Below are positions 1 through 10,603 of a DNA stretch of 64,000 bases, one piece after another. The stretch comes from Chaetorhynchus papuensis (Eukaryota > Chordata > Aves > Passeriformes > Rhipiduridae), in assembly GCA_013396525.1 (NCBI GenBank), contig VWYX01001337.1, positions 65,322-129,321 of the forward strand, written 5' to 3'. The translations under genes and the position numbers were made by a program. The first letter of the stretch is position 1. Each line of letters opens with the position of its first letter. The notes beneath the pieces are model-generated. The model was not told the origin of the DNA. It made no database searches and worked only from the letters and a program-made list of their open reading frames with translations.

Positions 1-2130
1 GAGTAGTGTGCAGTCTTTCATTTCATTTACTTCCCTTCACACCTCTTCTACAGGACAACCAAGTTTTATGGTTCCCATTTTGCAGAGGAAAATGAGACAA
101 GAAGGTGTGATTCATCTCAGCTGATTTTAAACATCTGCTGCTCCTGCAGCTGCACGGGCTAAGCAGCCAGTGGAGAGGAACAGGAAGTCAGTGCATTTCC
201 CAAGCCCTCCCTGCCTGGCCTGTCCCACATTTTATATGGAGCTGATTTAAGGGACAGCCTGTTGCTTCCATAGAAGGAAATCTGTACCAGCAGGCACTTG
301 ACCGCTGCATTTACAGACATCCACTCCAGAGCAAAAGGGAAAGGACGCCTTGTCTGAGCCCTGGCATGGAGGGTGGAGCCATCCTGAGTTTGCAATGGAT
401 TTCGCCATCCCAGTAAAGACATTGCTGGCTTGGTTTGCAATCATCTGAGACTGGTTATTGTGCAGCACCCTAGTTCATGCCCCGGCTGTCCACGGCTGCT
501 TCCTGGAGGCAGGAATCCCCAACATGAGGTACAACTCCAAAATATGGATGTCTACAGTGTGACCATGGGAACAAAGCCACAAACACCACAAAGAACAGGC
601 AGTGATTTGTTACAGGCCAAGGCACAGGCAGCAGCCCAGCCCATGGTCCCTGGGGCACAGACAGCTCCTGTCTCAGATCCAGACTGGAGTTGTCTGAGTT
701 TTTCCATTATTTATTTGTTTCTGGCCCATGCAAGGGCCAGGGATGATTTTTGCACTTGAGGGAGACAACATCACGCCTCAGTTTGTCACCAGAGATGCAA
801 ATTTAAGAAATAAGCTGCGTCGTGATCCAATTCTGACCATCTGCTGATGAAACTCTTGAGGTCCAGTGGTTTTCACCAAAATAAAAAATGCCTGTCAGGC
901 ATTAAATGTTATATTACTACTTTTCCCCCCTTCAGCTTCAACTCCTTCCCTTCACTTTCTTTTTTTTTCACAGAAAAGCATGGCATCGGAGAAAACTTGA
1001 CAAAAATGTTCAGAATGAAAGATATTTAAAAAAATACAAGTGATCAATATTGTACATTTCACCCCAAAATATGTTTTCCCGTCATTAGCTTTGCTTTGTT
1101 TGTTTTGGTTTGGTTTTTTTTACTGAAAAATATCCAATTTTCGTGGAAAATTTCTGGCTTCTTTCAATTTTGAAAGAAAAAAGGCCATGGCATATCTTCA
1201 CTTTTTTATCAGCTTTATTAATTGTACTAAATCACTTTGCTCCAGATAAAAAGAACACGAAATACCACTCTGTCCATATATCATCTGCACTGAGCACATT
1301 GAACTGCTTCAGATAGGATGTGTCTGCTAGAAGATCGTTATCACCAGCTTCCCCTGCTTTCTTGAAACTCCCTTCTCTAACTGAATATACAGTACATCCC
1401 TATTGCCTATTTTAATGAAATTTTATCACACTGATCCTCCCATTTCAGAAAACATATGCGTAATGAAAGTGCACCCCTATTGCTCTGGCAGCACTACTTC
1501 TATCATCCCCAGAGATGGCAATGGCCCTGGTTTTGATGAAATATACAGGAGCTAATTAATTATAATGTATTTTGCATCATTTTGCAATATTGATTGCAAG
1601 CAAATAAATTACGGCCGCCCATAACCACATAGAACAAATTTATTAACAACACTTGGATCCTGCAGTCAGAAGTCATTGCTGTAATTAAAACCTTTCTGAG
1701 TCTCTCTGTTTACAGAGAAGGCTACCAAAAGAGAAATTATATTTTTTCAGGAGCCACCAGTCTGATACTGTGATGGGAATACTGTGATCCTGGATTCCCA
1801 CCTGCTGTACACAGGTCTGAAGTTGTATTTTTGAAAGGCAAATGCCCATTTGGTTTGGCCACAGTCATACATCTTCTTTTGCATAAATGGGTTTGGGTTA
1901 TTTTAAAGTTATTAAGTGTAAACCTGTTTTAATATAATGTTCTATAAAATACAGGTAAAAAGACAATTTGAAAAAAAAAATTAGGCAGATTTACAAAAAA
2001 TGAAACTTTTTGATAGCAGCAGAGAAAGGTTCAGTGCTAAAAACTGTAAAATTATCTTGAAAAAAGTCAGACTCCGATCTAAAACCCCAAGGGAACTGGG
2101 ACCAGCATCCCAGGGTGAGAAAGCACCTAC
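1..2130 (-). other. DPP6: DPP6 intron, 3' portion (downstream of the last exon)
   Basis: This is intronic sequence of the minus-strand gene. I see no exon in either strand. It is AT-rich with short homopolymers, such as T runs near 960 and 1110 and an A run near 1970. The stretch 1540-1660 is rich in TAATTA and TTTGCAT-like words and could be a conserved element, but this cannot be judged from one sequence. A weak MIR-like line lies around 68-105. The rest of the intron continues beyond the left edge. Confidence 0.75.
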
Positions 2131-2228
2131 CTCATTCTCTGATCATCTGGGGGAGTCATTTCCAGGTCATGAGTGGGTCCATTCAGACCAATCACATGCA
2201 AAGAAATAGTTGGATTTTCCATTCCAGC
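2131..2228 (-). CDS. DPP6: DPP6 internal coding exon (98 nt), last one in the window
   Basis: On the minus strand the acceptor TTTAAAATCTAG (ag at 2230-2229) is followed by 32 codons plus two bases, then the donor GTAGGT. The product reads AGMENPTISLHVIGLNG and then PTHDLEMTPPDDQRM, with a final AG that starts an Arg codon finished in the next exon. The opening AG completes the YPKAG motif shared with DPP4, joined from the exon only 1.25 kb upstream. From memory, DPP6 has AGSENPSISLHVIGLNG and PPDDPRMRE here, so Met, Thr and Gln are candidate lineage changes. The next expected exon (EYYITMVKW...) is not visible between here and the left edge. Confidence 0.95.
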
Positions 2229-3033
2229 CTAGATTTTAAAAAATAATAAATTACCATATCATATACAACACAGAATGGTTTTGAATCATTATATCCCCAT
2301 AGGTTATAAAAAACATTCCCATTGGAGAGGATATGGACTGCACTGCTGTGGTCTTTCACAGGGACGCTGCAAATCTGGGGATGTGGCACAGAGGTGTGGA
2401 GAGGCTGGTGTGAACAAACAAGGGGCAAGTTTACTGAGGACACTTCTACCCTTTGAAAAAAATTCTACTTTTCATGGCAACTAGAAATTTTGCTATTTCC
2501 TGCACCTTTTGACAAAAGGTTGTCTAACAGGATGATGGTTGATGTAAAATACTGATTCATTTTGTACTGTAGGGAAAGGGCTGAACCACTGTGATTTCCA
2601 CAAAACCTGCATATACCTGGGTATCTCTCCTGTTAAATTACGGTTCAATTTGGACCAGCATGTGAGGTCTTAGGCAATCAGTTCTTCAAGCAGGAAACCC
2701 AGAAGGAATGACTGCAGCAGACACCCCTGTACTGCTTTAGAGCAGGAAATTACAGCAATAACAGCAGCAGTGAGTCTGTGCTGGTGGAGAGCTGTGTCAG
2801 TGCTGTGCACCCGCTGCAGGTCTCTGCAGTCACGGGGAGATTGGCTCTTAAGCCTTTTCTGTCTTTCAGGCACAGCAAATCTCTAAAACCAATGTCTCCA
2901 CTGACATAGGGCCATCCTGGATATTCTAAGGAAGCCCAAATACTACATTTTCCTTCTATACAGAAGAGAATCTATCTAAATATAGAATATACGTATGTGT
3001 GTATGTGTATATGTATGTATTTACCAATATAAA

Positions 3034-3105
3034 ATCTAAACATAGAAATGTATCCAAATATAGAAACATATCTAAATATAGAAACAAATCCAAATATAGA
3101 AATAT
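3034..3105. repeat. 18-bp minisatellite, four copies
   Basis: Four consecutive 18-bp units of the form ATCYAAAYATAGAAAYRW run head to tail at 3034-3051, 3052-3069, 3070-3087 and 3088-3105, with one to four differences between units. A related single unit lies near 2975. Because 18 is a multiple of three, the array creates false repetitive open frames on both strands. Confidence 0.85.
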
Positions 3106-3114
3106 AGAAATTCC

Positions 3115-3165
3115 AAACCCTCAGACACCAACAACCCCATCCTGGAGACAAACCCTCAGACACCA
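3115..3165. repeat. 35-bp direct repeat (AAACCCTCAGACACCA, two copies)
   Basis: The 16-bp word AAACCCTCAGACACCA occurs at 3115-3130 and again at 3150-3165, directly after the 18-bp minisatellite. This looks like local duplication; no function is apparent. Confidence 0.7.
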
Positions 3166-3476
3166 TCCAACTTCCACCCACTCCAGCATGGAAGAAAAAT
3201 TGCTTTTGTGCATGTAAAAGGCAAGGATTTTTAAATGTTATTTTAATTGTATATAGAATTACTAATTCTCATAGGACCGGAAAACTGCAATTTTACAAAT
3301 GCAGCTAAAGAGTAACGGAGACCACCCTCACTGGGGAGCAGCTGATCTTCCCTTGGATATGTTTATTTCCATTGCCTATGAGTGTGCATTATTAGTCTCC
3401 TGTCTGAGTCTACTGGGAGGAAACAGTTATATATTTCTGATAGAACAGCAGGACTGACTGTTTTATTTCCCCTTAC

Positions 3477-3631
3477 CTTTGGATAATGATATGTTTTAAC
3501 AGTAGGGTAAATGCTGCCTGTATATATCGGGATCTCCATGGTGGGGACTCTGGAGGCATTAATTGTTGCATACGCCAACCTGGTGCCATCAGGAGACCAC
3601 CAATGAGCAATGTGAGTCTTCAAGATCTCCT
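3477..3631 (-). CDS. DPP6: DPP6 internal coding exon (155 nt) with WSPDG propeller motif
   Basis: After the acceptor GTTAATTAG, preceded by two long T-rich tracts, the exon opens with AG finishing a split Glu codon. It then reads 51 codons: EILKTHIAHWWSPDGTR, LAYATINASRVPTMEIP, IYTGSIYPTVKTYHYPK. It closes with AAG before GTAAGG (gt at 3476-3475). The WWSPDG turn is typical of beta-propeller blades in the DPPIV family, and YTGSIYPTVK.YHYPK separates DPP6 from DPP10, whose remembered sequence differs at many of these positions. The triplet NAS is an N-glycosylation sequon at a place where I recall DPP6 having NDS, so the site seems kept. Incoming phase 1 and outgoing phase 0 match the exons on either side. 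Confidence 0.96.
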
Positions 3632-5726
3632 CTAATTAACAAAAAAAAAAAAGAGAGAGAACAGAAAAAAAAAAAAGGCTATTAGAGGTAAATTACTATT
3701 TAGCAATAAATGAAATAGCGCAGATATGAAAATCCCAGTCTAATCACAGCACAGGGAGGATGCCACAGGAATATAAATCAAAAATATTCATCAAATTATG
3801 CCATATAGACAAATGAACACAATTGATAACAATTACTCTGTATTTATAGGTTATTAGGCTTAATTACCTTTGCTGAAGAAACATCAAATTATTCATATTA
3901 GTAAACACACTCATGACAGCATAAAAGGCCCACCTGCTCCTGCCGTGTGTCCTGCACATGATTAGAGTTCACAACATCTGGCTAGATACACATCAATCAA
4001 TTCAAACAGTGTTTATGAAAGTGCTTCAGCAACAATTTAAATACACCTAAGTTCTGTAGCCAGTTGGGAATAAACAAATATAGCAATTTTCTGTAACTTA
4101 TGAAAGGCTGGAACTTCAAAACAAGATACCTTTGAGTCCATGCCTTGGATACCACCTTGACTTTTATCCCTATCTCATTTTTTAAACCACTTTTGCAAAG
4201 CAATTTGCCATAAGTAGCCAGGGTTAGAGCCTGATCCTTTGTACCACTGACTTCTGGGATTTTTGAGATTTCAGTAATATAGTTGCCATTGAAAAGGTAC
4301 TCAGAAAGATGACAATGCAAACATGACAGAGTTCAAGTATGTAAGGAGAAAATAACGTTGCCATCATGTGAAATTATTTTTAATACTGGCAGAACCTAAT
4401 TCTCAATAAATTCAAATTCAAATAACTTCTAATTTCTAATACTTTTCATATCATCTAATATCCTTCATCGTAAAGATGAACTCATCTTACAGATTTGCAG
4501 AAAAGCTATAAAATTGACTCTTGGTTCCAAAGTGTCTCCAGTTACTGACATTTGGAAGAAATTGACTTGGCTTTTTAAACCTCCCATTTAGTGGAAGACA
4601 ATAACGTAATCCATTTTCATTAAGAGGCTTAATATCATGTGAGTCATTCCTATTTGAGCCACCAGAAGGGCTTGCATATGCTGTACAGATTGATGGGCAG
4701 GAAGATGGGTCCCATTACTTTAATGTGAGAATAAAAATTAAAGAGGCTGCAGAATGTTCACCATGAAGTCCTGCAGCACAGGTCCCAGCAGCTCCAATAT
4801 CTGCTGCTATCACTGATCCTTGGAAAAATAGATGAGGATTTTCTGAGTTCAGACCCACCAGGTTTTTACACCACCCTCTGATGACCCCCCCAGTCCAACC
4901 AGGACATCCCTCTGGTCTGATGAGTAGAAACTCACCAGAGGAGGTTTAATTTAAAAAAAAAAAAAAACAATTGGATGAGCAATCCTTGAAGAATAGACAG
5001 GGCAAGTAAACACTTTGTCAATCAAGACTAGTGTATGGCTTGGAATAAAACTCAAGGTAACATCAGAGAGGGTGCAAGGGAAAATTAATCCTCAGTACTT
5101 ATGGTTTTCACAAATAACAAATTAATTAATCAATGCTTAATGGCAGCATGTAAGTGAGGTTTTGGAAAGATATTTAGGAAGTTAGAAATGTTTCATGGGA
5201 AAGCACATCTGGCAAATTTGCTCTGCTGCACTGTCCCACCTGTTATATGTACATTTAAAAGATGTTGCTTTTGACTTTTATATTGGTTGCCTATTAAAGG
5301 GATAATGAAGAGCATAAAGGAAAAGGAGTAAAGATGGATGGCAGACGAATCCTTGACATTTTAACATTAATTAGGAATGACTTTATTCAGCAAACATTTT
5401 CTCCAGGATCTCAGAGTTAATGAAGCAGTTCTGCTGAAGGTCACACATCCAGAAAGGTTTTAGTGCAGGTTTTGTGGTCCTGTGTTAATGAGATTTAATT
5501 GAGTGAACCTTTGCCTTGAAACAAAGCCAGGACCTTGCTGTTATTAGAGAGATCACTTAGTTTTAGCAAACCAGACAACGTTCTTATGGAATATAGAATG
5601 GATTAGTACCAGAAAGTTCATTCGGCTAAAAGAAAAAATGATTTGCAGACAATTTGTTCTTGGAGACAGTTTATTCCTTGCGTTTGCACATGCTCTGAAA
5701 ATCAGTTGCATTCAATATTGCTGGGT
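3632..5726 (-). other. DPP6: DPP6 29-kb intron, segment next to the 155-nt exon
   Basis: This is AT-rich unique-looking sequence. The first about 45 bp are the two-part polypyrimidine tract of the 155-nt exon acceptor (A tracts on the plus strand at 3641-3651 and 3667-3677). An A run lies near 4956. The window's plus-strand features here are short chance frames only. No repeat family was recognised. Confidence 0.65.
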
Positions 5727-5732
5727 CTTTCT
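5727..5732. repeat. Target-site duplication CTTTCT, left copy
   Basis: The six bases CTTTCT directly before the LTR start are repeated exactly at 6122-6127, directly after its end. A 6-bp duplication is typical of ERVK-type (class II) retroviral integration. Confidence 0.85.
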
Positions 5733-6121
5733 TGTAGTATTCACACTGGGACATCGACTTCACACAAGATGGAGAAGTGCAAAGACTTTTATTGCACAGC
5801 AACAATTCCCTAAATACTAGCCCACAAACAGGATATTACCTCATATAAACAGCAAAGATGCTTCCCAGAGTGTCCCCCAGTCACCTGGAGTATTGCCTAG
5901 ATATTACCTATTATGGTAATAGGTAAACAATACCCTATAAGGTCACAAACCACAATCTTCCCACACAGTTGGTCAAGAAGGCCACAAACCCATAACTCCC
6001 TTTTTCAGCCCATCTCAGGTGACCTGGATGTGTTTCCATGGTTACCTCCGGGCCTAGGGAAGAGGCCTATTCTAGGCCTTCCAGGCCTGCTCTTCTGTAA
6101 CACCCACGGTGTAACCCTACA
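5733..6121 (-). mobile_element. Solo LTR of an endogenous retrovirus, ERVK-like (389 bp)
   Basis: The element begins TGTAG and ends CTACA on the plus strand, a perfect 5-bp terminal inverted repeat with the TG...CA ends of an LTR. It is flanked by identical CTTTCT duplications. Read on the minus strand it has a polyadenylation signal AATAAA just before a short GT-containing tail of about 60 bp, so the LTR is oriented like DPP6. No gag, pol or env sequence is present, so the provirus has been reduced to one LTR, presumably by LTR-LTR recombination. A 10-bp perfect hairpin sits inside it at 5904-5926. The ERVK assignment rests on the 6-bp duplication alone. Confidence 0.85.
5904..5926. repeat. 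Perfect 10-bp inverted repeat with 3-nt loop inside the LTR
   Basis: TTACCTATTA at 5904-5913 and TAATAGGTAA at 5917-5926 are exact reverse complements separated by TGG. It could form a stem in DNA or in LTR RNA, or act as a dyad binding site in the U3 region. Confidence 0.85.
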
Positions 6122-6127
6122 CTTTCT
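6122..6127. repeat. Target-site duplication CTTTCT, right copy
   Basis: This is an exact copy of 5727-5732, immediately after the LTR end CTACA. Confidence 0.85.
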
Positions 6128-9100
6128 AAAGTGAGTTCAGATTCTGCCTCATGCATATGAAAAACCAGGCTCTCCTTAAACACCAAGGTCCCCCTACATA
6201 TATAGACCATGACCTTCTGACTAAGAGCATAAAGTGGTAACTGATCAAAACTTTTGCTCTCTTCCCCAGAGCTTGCAGTCACTGAGTGCTACATGATATC
6301 AGGGTGCTGGGAGTGAGCTCCTGAGATTCCTCACAGTCAGATCCTGGTGGCTCTGTGCTCCTTCTTCCCCACAGTTTTGCCTGCCAGCCCCAACAGGGCA
6401 GGCAAACCTGAAAAATGGTGAGAATAAAGAGTGCAGTTGCCTTAGCTGAAAAAGGGCTGCTCAGACCTGCTGGCTGGGTTCAATCACAGGGTCTGAGGGA
6501 AGTCAGTGCTTATTCCATGTCAGCACATTCAGTAATGAATCACTCTGAAAACAGCTGGATGACCCTGCTCATGAGCAGTGACTCTGCAGTGGGGACATGT
6601 ATTAGCCAGGGATGTGTTTGTGCTCAGGGAGTGTTACAGGATGTGCATTTTAATCCTTCTTCTAGCTGAATAAGGCCCAACTGAATGATCATTTCAAAGC
6701 TGTGTGAAACAAAGAGTCTTCTAAATTAACAGACCCTCAGGAGGAGCATTTGAAGTCCTAGGTCAGAGTATATTCAGTGACAACTGGGTGTATATCCATC
6801 TTAGAGTCTTCAATATCACTGGAGGAGAGAAGCAACCAGGGGCAGTAACAGATGTGTGATGAGAGGAATGTTCCCTGAGCTGGATTCAAGGTTGCTGCAT
6901 TATTGCATTACATGGGTGTCTGTCTCTGGAATCAAGACCTGAGCAGCACCCAGAGTGAACCAGGCTGCCCAGAGTGGGAATGTCATCTCTCCTGAAGGAT
7001 GTGTTTCCTGATAGGTGCTTTCCTGCTCACCAGCAGGGAGCAGAACAGAAGTTCCCCTGCTTTGGTTCTCAGCTGCCAAGTAACAAATTGTGGGGAATCT
7101 GGGCTTGGATGCAGCATTTAGCTATGAGACCTTGTGGGTTATCCCTGGAAAGACTGAGCAGTGGATAAGAAGTTGGGTGGACATTTCTAGTAGGTGCGTC
7201 ATTAAAAATTAGCCCAGCATGTGTATAAAGTTAAGCAGCAACCTTTAATTTCAAACTGCAATTTAATTCCAGCAGTACTTGCAAGAGCAGTGAAATGGGC
7301 AACTTGTATCTTACCTGAGGTAACAAACTTCTCAAGGAATCATAGGAAATGAGCCTGGAAGAGACTCAAAAAACCCTGTGGCTCATTCCTCCATGGGCAA
7401 TATCCACCTCAATCCTGTAAAATCTTCACTAGTGTATTTCGCTATTCCTTTTAATACTTGTATAGCACCTTTAGCCACAGAACTCAACATTTTAATTGTC
7501 ATGTCTCTGTCTAAGCACTGAATGGACTCAGTGAAGTGCATTCAGACCTCTGGCTTCCCTGATAGACTCAATGCAGGGAAAAGCACGAGGCCTTTATCTT
7601 GTGCAACCTCAGTGGCAACCAGAAGGTTCCGGAAAACGACTGTTGTATGCACCACATTTGGCAATCCACTGAGATGGTTTTAATGTCCTGAACCATATCC
7701 TGCCACTAAGATTTCTAAAGATGTTTCCATGACAAATCCACTTCTCAACCTTGCACAGAGCTCTAGACTGTTAGAGTTCCCTCTGCTAGTAAGCACACGT
7801 AAATGCCATGGCCAGAGGCATTTCTTCATGCTTTTCTAAAAATCCAACTAGTTGTGCAGCCTTTGTCCATCCTGAGTCATATTTGTGAATTTTGCCTTTC
7901 TGATGAAGGTGGCAAAGTTCTGGCTTGCTGTTTGGAAAAAAAGATGAAGCCTTCACCAGTGACTGACTGAGAAATCCATCGGTAGCTTAAAGATTTCTTC
8001 CACTTTTTGAAGTTGACAAAAAAAGGAAAAAAGATGGTATCAGGAGAAAAAAACTGAGAAAAAGAAATAATTTGCAAGTGAAGAAAAATATTTTTCCTGG
8101 GCCTTCTTATTAGAAGACACAAAAAACTTGTAATTTTCTAGTGTGAGTTAACAGAAACAGAGACTTGCACAAGAAGACAAAGATGCTTGGACAGACAAGT
8201 CTTCTGACAGTCTGACAGGTACCACTGCAACCCTTTTGGATCATTTAAAAAAAATTATAAAAATAATTAGTAGGCATTAGCAATTTAAGATTCCAAAGCT
8301 CTCAGGACCAGTGTTATTTATTGCTGATGTAGTAAAGCACAGAATTCCTGGGGCCTGTAGCCAATGGTTCTGTTTGTGTGATGTATTGTAGCCGATGCTC
8401 AGATCATGAAGTATTTGGTGTGCTGAAGACATTTTGCTGTTTTATTAAAACTGTTAATAAAAAGGAATTTTAAGCAAAATGAAATTAAAGCCTGACATAA
8501 AGGCCATGGCTTACTTTGGGAAAGAAAGCTCAAAAGAAATTGTCAGTAGGACGCCTCAAAAGAACATGAGAGGAAGAGAGATCAGAGAACAGCAAGAGGG
8601 TCTAGGAAAGGAGAAAACAAAGACTACTGAGATAGTGAAACCCCAAGGGTTCTCATAGAAACATCAAATAAATACAAATGCTTATTTGACAGCTGCCATC
8701 TGTTTTAAAATCAATTACTAGATCATCTCAAAGCACCAACCACATGTCCAAATCGATTACTATTGTACAGTGTGAAAGCAAGTATTTTTAGCCAGTTAGG
8801 GAAAACTCATTGTTCATATTAGCCTTTACTGACACATTTCAGGGATGGCTGTGGAAAATGACCTTTTATTCTATTCTATACAACCAAATTTTTCTCTCAG
8901 TTGCTGTAGTGTAGGTCTGCACTGACTTCCATTAAATCATTGTAATAGGTATAAAATGAGTGTAGAAGTAGTTATGTGTATGCAAATAGTATAAAACTGT
9001 TTTAGATTACCATATCCAATCTACATTTTCCTGTGTTGACATTATTTTGTGCTGATGTCAGCAACAGCCCTGCAGAACTATTGATTTCAGAGCAATTAAT

Positions 9101-9251
9101 CCTCTTTCACAGTTGTCTAATTGAATCAGGTGGCAAAAAAAAATGCAATTTTGCGGGTCCACTGAACAATTCAACAGCCTTTTGTAGAAAATATAAAAAT
9201 TTATGTGGCTGAGGGCAAACTATGGGTTCAGCCCAATTCCACAGTGCCTGA
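6128..9251 (-). other. DPP6: DPP6 intron segment between solo LTR and tRNA-derived SINE
   Basis: No gene is seen. Apart from a possible old CR1 remnant near 7334-7480 the sequence appears unique, with short A/T runs at 8035, 8050 and 9137. Open frames here have no recognisable protein similarity. Confidence 0.6.
7334..7480 (-). mobile_element. Possible very old CR1-type LINE tail, antisense
   Basis: The stretch starts GGAATCATAGGAAATGAGCC and continues TGGAAGAGACTC...CTGTGGCTCATTCC...ATGGGCAATATCC. This resembles the reverse complement of a CR1 3' end (AATCATAGAAT...TGGAAGGGACCTC...CATCTAGTCCAACC). Many substitutions make the match weak and the right border a guess. Confidence 0.35.
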
Positions 9252-9396
9252 CCCTGAGATTAGCTCAGCTGGCCAGAGCATGGTGCTGATAACACCGAGG
9301 GTGTGGGTTTGATCCCTGTACAGGCCATTTACTGAAGAGCTGAACTCGATGATCCTTGTGAGTCCCTTCCAGCTCAGAATATTCTGTGAATCTGTA
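9252..9396 (+). mobile_element. tRNA-Ile-derived SINE with CR1-like tail (TguSINE1-like)
   Basis: The head is a tRNA-Ile(GAT) relic. The A box TAGCTCAGCTGG is at 9261-9272, the anticodon loop CTGATAA at 9286-9292 still carries GAT, and the B box GGTTTGATCCC is at 9306-9316, ending at AGGCCA near 9327. A tail follows with GAACTCGATGATCC, GTCCCTTCCAGCTC and ATTCTGTGAATCTGT, which resembles a CR1 LINE 3' end. This head-plus-CR1-tail build is that of the SINE family described from passerine birds. It is the main reason for placing the window in that group. It is a pseudogene for tRNA purposes because the acceptor stem no longer pairs well. Confidence 0.85.
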
Positions 9397-9432
9397 TGCG
9401 AACAACAACCCTTCTCAAGCTGCTATTGTCCA

Positions 9433-9502
9433 AGAGATCCCGAAGAAAAATGAGCTGCAATGCTCCCAGAGATCCTTAAGAAAAACAAGCTGCAATGCTC
9501 AC
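9433..9502. repeat. 35-bp tandem duplication
   Basis: AGAGATCC begins two adjacent units at 9433 and 9468. Each continues with A-rich sequence and AGCTGCAATGCTC. The units differ at a handful of positions. The duplication lies about 35 bp past the SINE tail. Confidence 0.8.
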
Positions 9503-9680
9503 CCCTGTGACCCTTTATTCCTGCTTGGAACACAGAGCCTCCTCTGCCACTGACAGGCAGCAAGCTTAGGAAGAATAAACTGTTACTTGCTTTCATGGTG
9601 TTCTTGAGGATGTGCTTCAGAGAACACCAGATCCTTGATCCAAAATCTCATCGTGGAGGGCGAGCAGCTCCCGTGTGTTC

Positions 9681-9738
9681 GGCAGCCATGGGAAGGTGGC
9701 AGCCATGGGAAGGTGGCAGCCATGAGAAGGTGGCAGCC
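9681..9738. repeat. 17-bp minisatellite, about 3.4 copies
   Basis: The unit GGCAGCCATGGGAAGGT repeats at 9681, 9698 and 9715, followed by a partial unit at 9732. The third copy has A for G at one position. The near-identity of the copies suggests a recent expansion that may vary in length between individuals. Confidence 0.9.
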
Positions 9739-10583
9739 CCTCATCTCAGGGAAAGGAGCCCAGCCAGGAGTTCTGCATCTCCTCGAGCACAGGGAAGGTG
9801 TGGGATGCAAGTGTCATTAGTTCCTGTTAATCATCTGATTTAATTGCTTGAACACATGTTGTTTGCTGCTCACGCAGTCTGGCAGCCCCTTGCTCCTGCA
9901 CAACGCTGCATTGAGACAGCAGGCAAGGGTCTGGCCAGTGCTTTTGCCTCCCTGCTGCCAGGTGCTGAGGGCTGGCAGAGAAGCTCATTTCAGCAGGGTG
10001 GTCCCTGCTGGGCACTGGGGACAACCACTCCTCATGTGTTCTGTGTGGTCAGCAAGGTCATGTCTTACCTCACATCCCTCATGTGGGCCCCAGAGCTGCT
10101 GCATGGCCAGAGCCCAGCCCAGGCTTGACCAACAGGCAAACCCCACCAAACCTGGACACAAATGGGCTGTGGTCCACCTTCACTTCTGTGAGATGGAGGT
10201 GGCTCTGGGTGACAACACCACAAGCTGCAGTGCTCCAGCAGCAGGCAAGTCACTGTGGGATGCTTGCTAATACCTGGCCAGGATCCCTGAGGGAACACAT
10301 GGGAATGAAGAGCAAAGTGTCCAGAAAAGCCAGAGTTTGCACACCAGAGGCAACTCTGCCAGCCAGTCTGGCCAAATCCTGACCACTCCAACCTGGACTC
10401 CTCATCATAGTCCCAACTACCAGCAATATCCACCAGTGTTGCTCTAGGACAATCTTTAGGACACCGGTCCCCAAGAAGCAGGATGAGATCATGGTAGCAT
10501 GGGACCAAGCTCCTGACAGACAGAGAGACTTTCTGAGGCTATTAATTTCACCCCATTTAGAAACTGTTGATTTAATGTTCGTG

Positions 10584-10603
10584 GTTTGTTTGTTTGTTTG
10601 TTT
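10584..10603. repeat. TTTG microsatellite
   Basis: About five tandem TTTG units, uninterrupted, in otherwise unremarkable intron. Confidence 0.8.

Larger units (their letters stand above)
2229..3476 (-). other. DPP6: DPP6 short intron (1248 bp)
   Basis: This intron separates the 155-nt and 98-nt exons. It starts GTAAGG and ends TCTAG on the minus strand. It contains the 18-bp minisatellite at 3034-3105, a TATG/TG-rich stretch at 2990-3022 and a 35-bp direct repeat at 3115-3165. No other feature was seen. Confidence 0.85.

Noticed and set aside
68..105. Possible MIR core (CCCATTTTGCAGAGGAAAATGAG)
   Set aside because: Only about 25 bp of similarity without supporting flanks; too weak to annotate.
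2972..3217. Repetitive protein-like frames (SIFGYVSIFR pattern)
   Set aside because: Produced by the 18-bp minisatellite, whose unit length is a multiple of three.
9252..9327. Functional tRNA-Ile gene
   Set aside because: The acceptor stem is not paired well and the body is fused to a CR1-like tail, so it is a SINE head rather than a working tRNA.
10065..10508. 147-codon minus-strand frame and overlapping plus-strand frames in GC-richer DNA
   Set aside because: Frames on both strands overlap with no recognisable domain and no splice borders; composition explains them.
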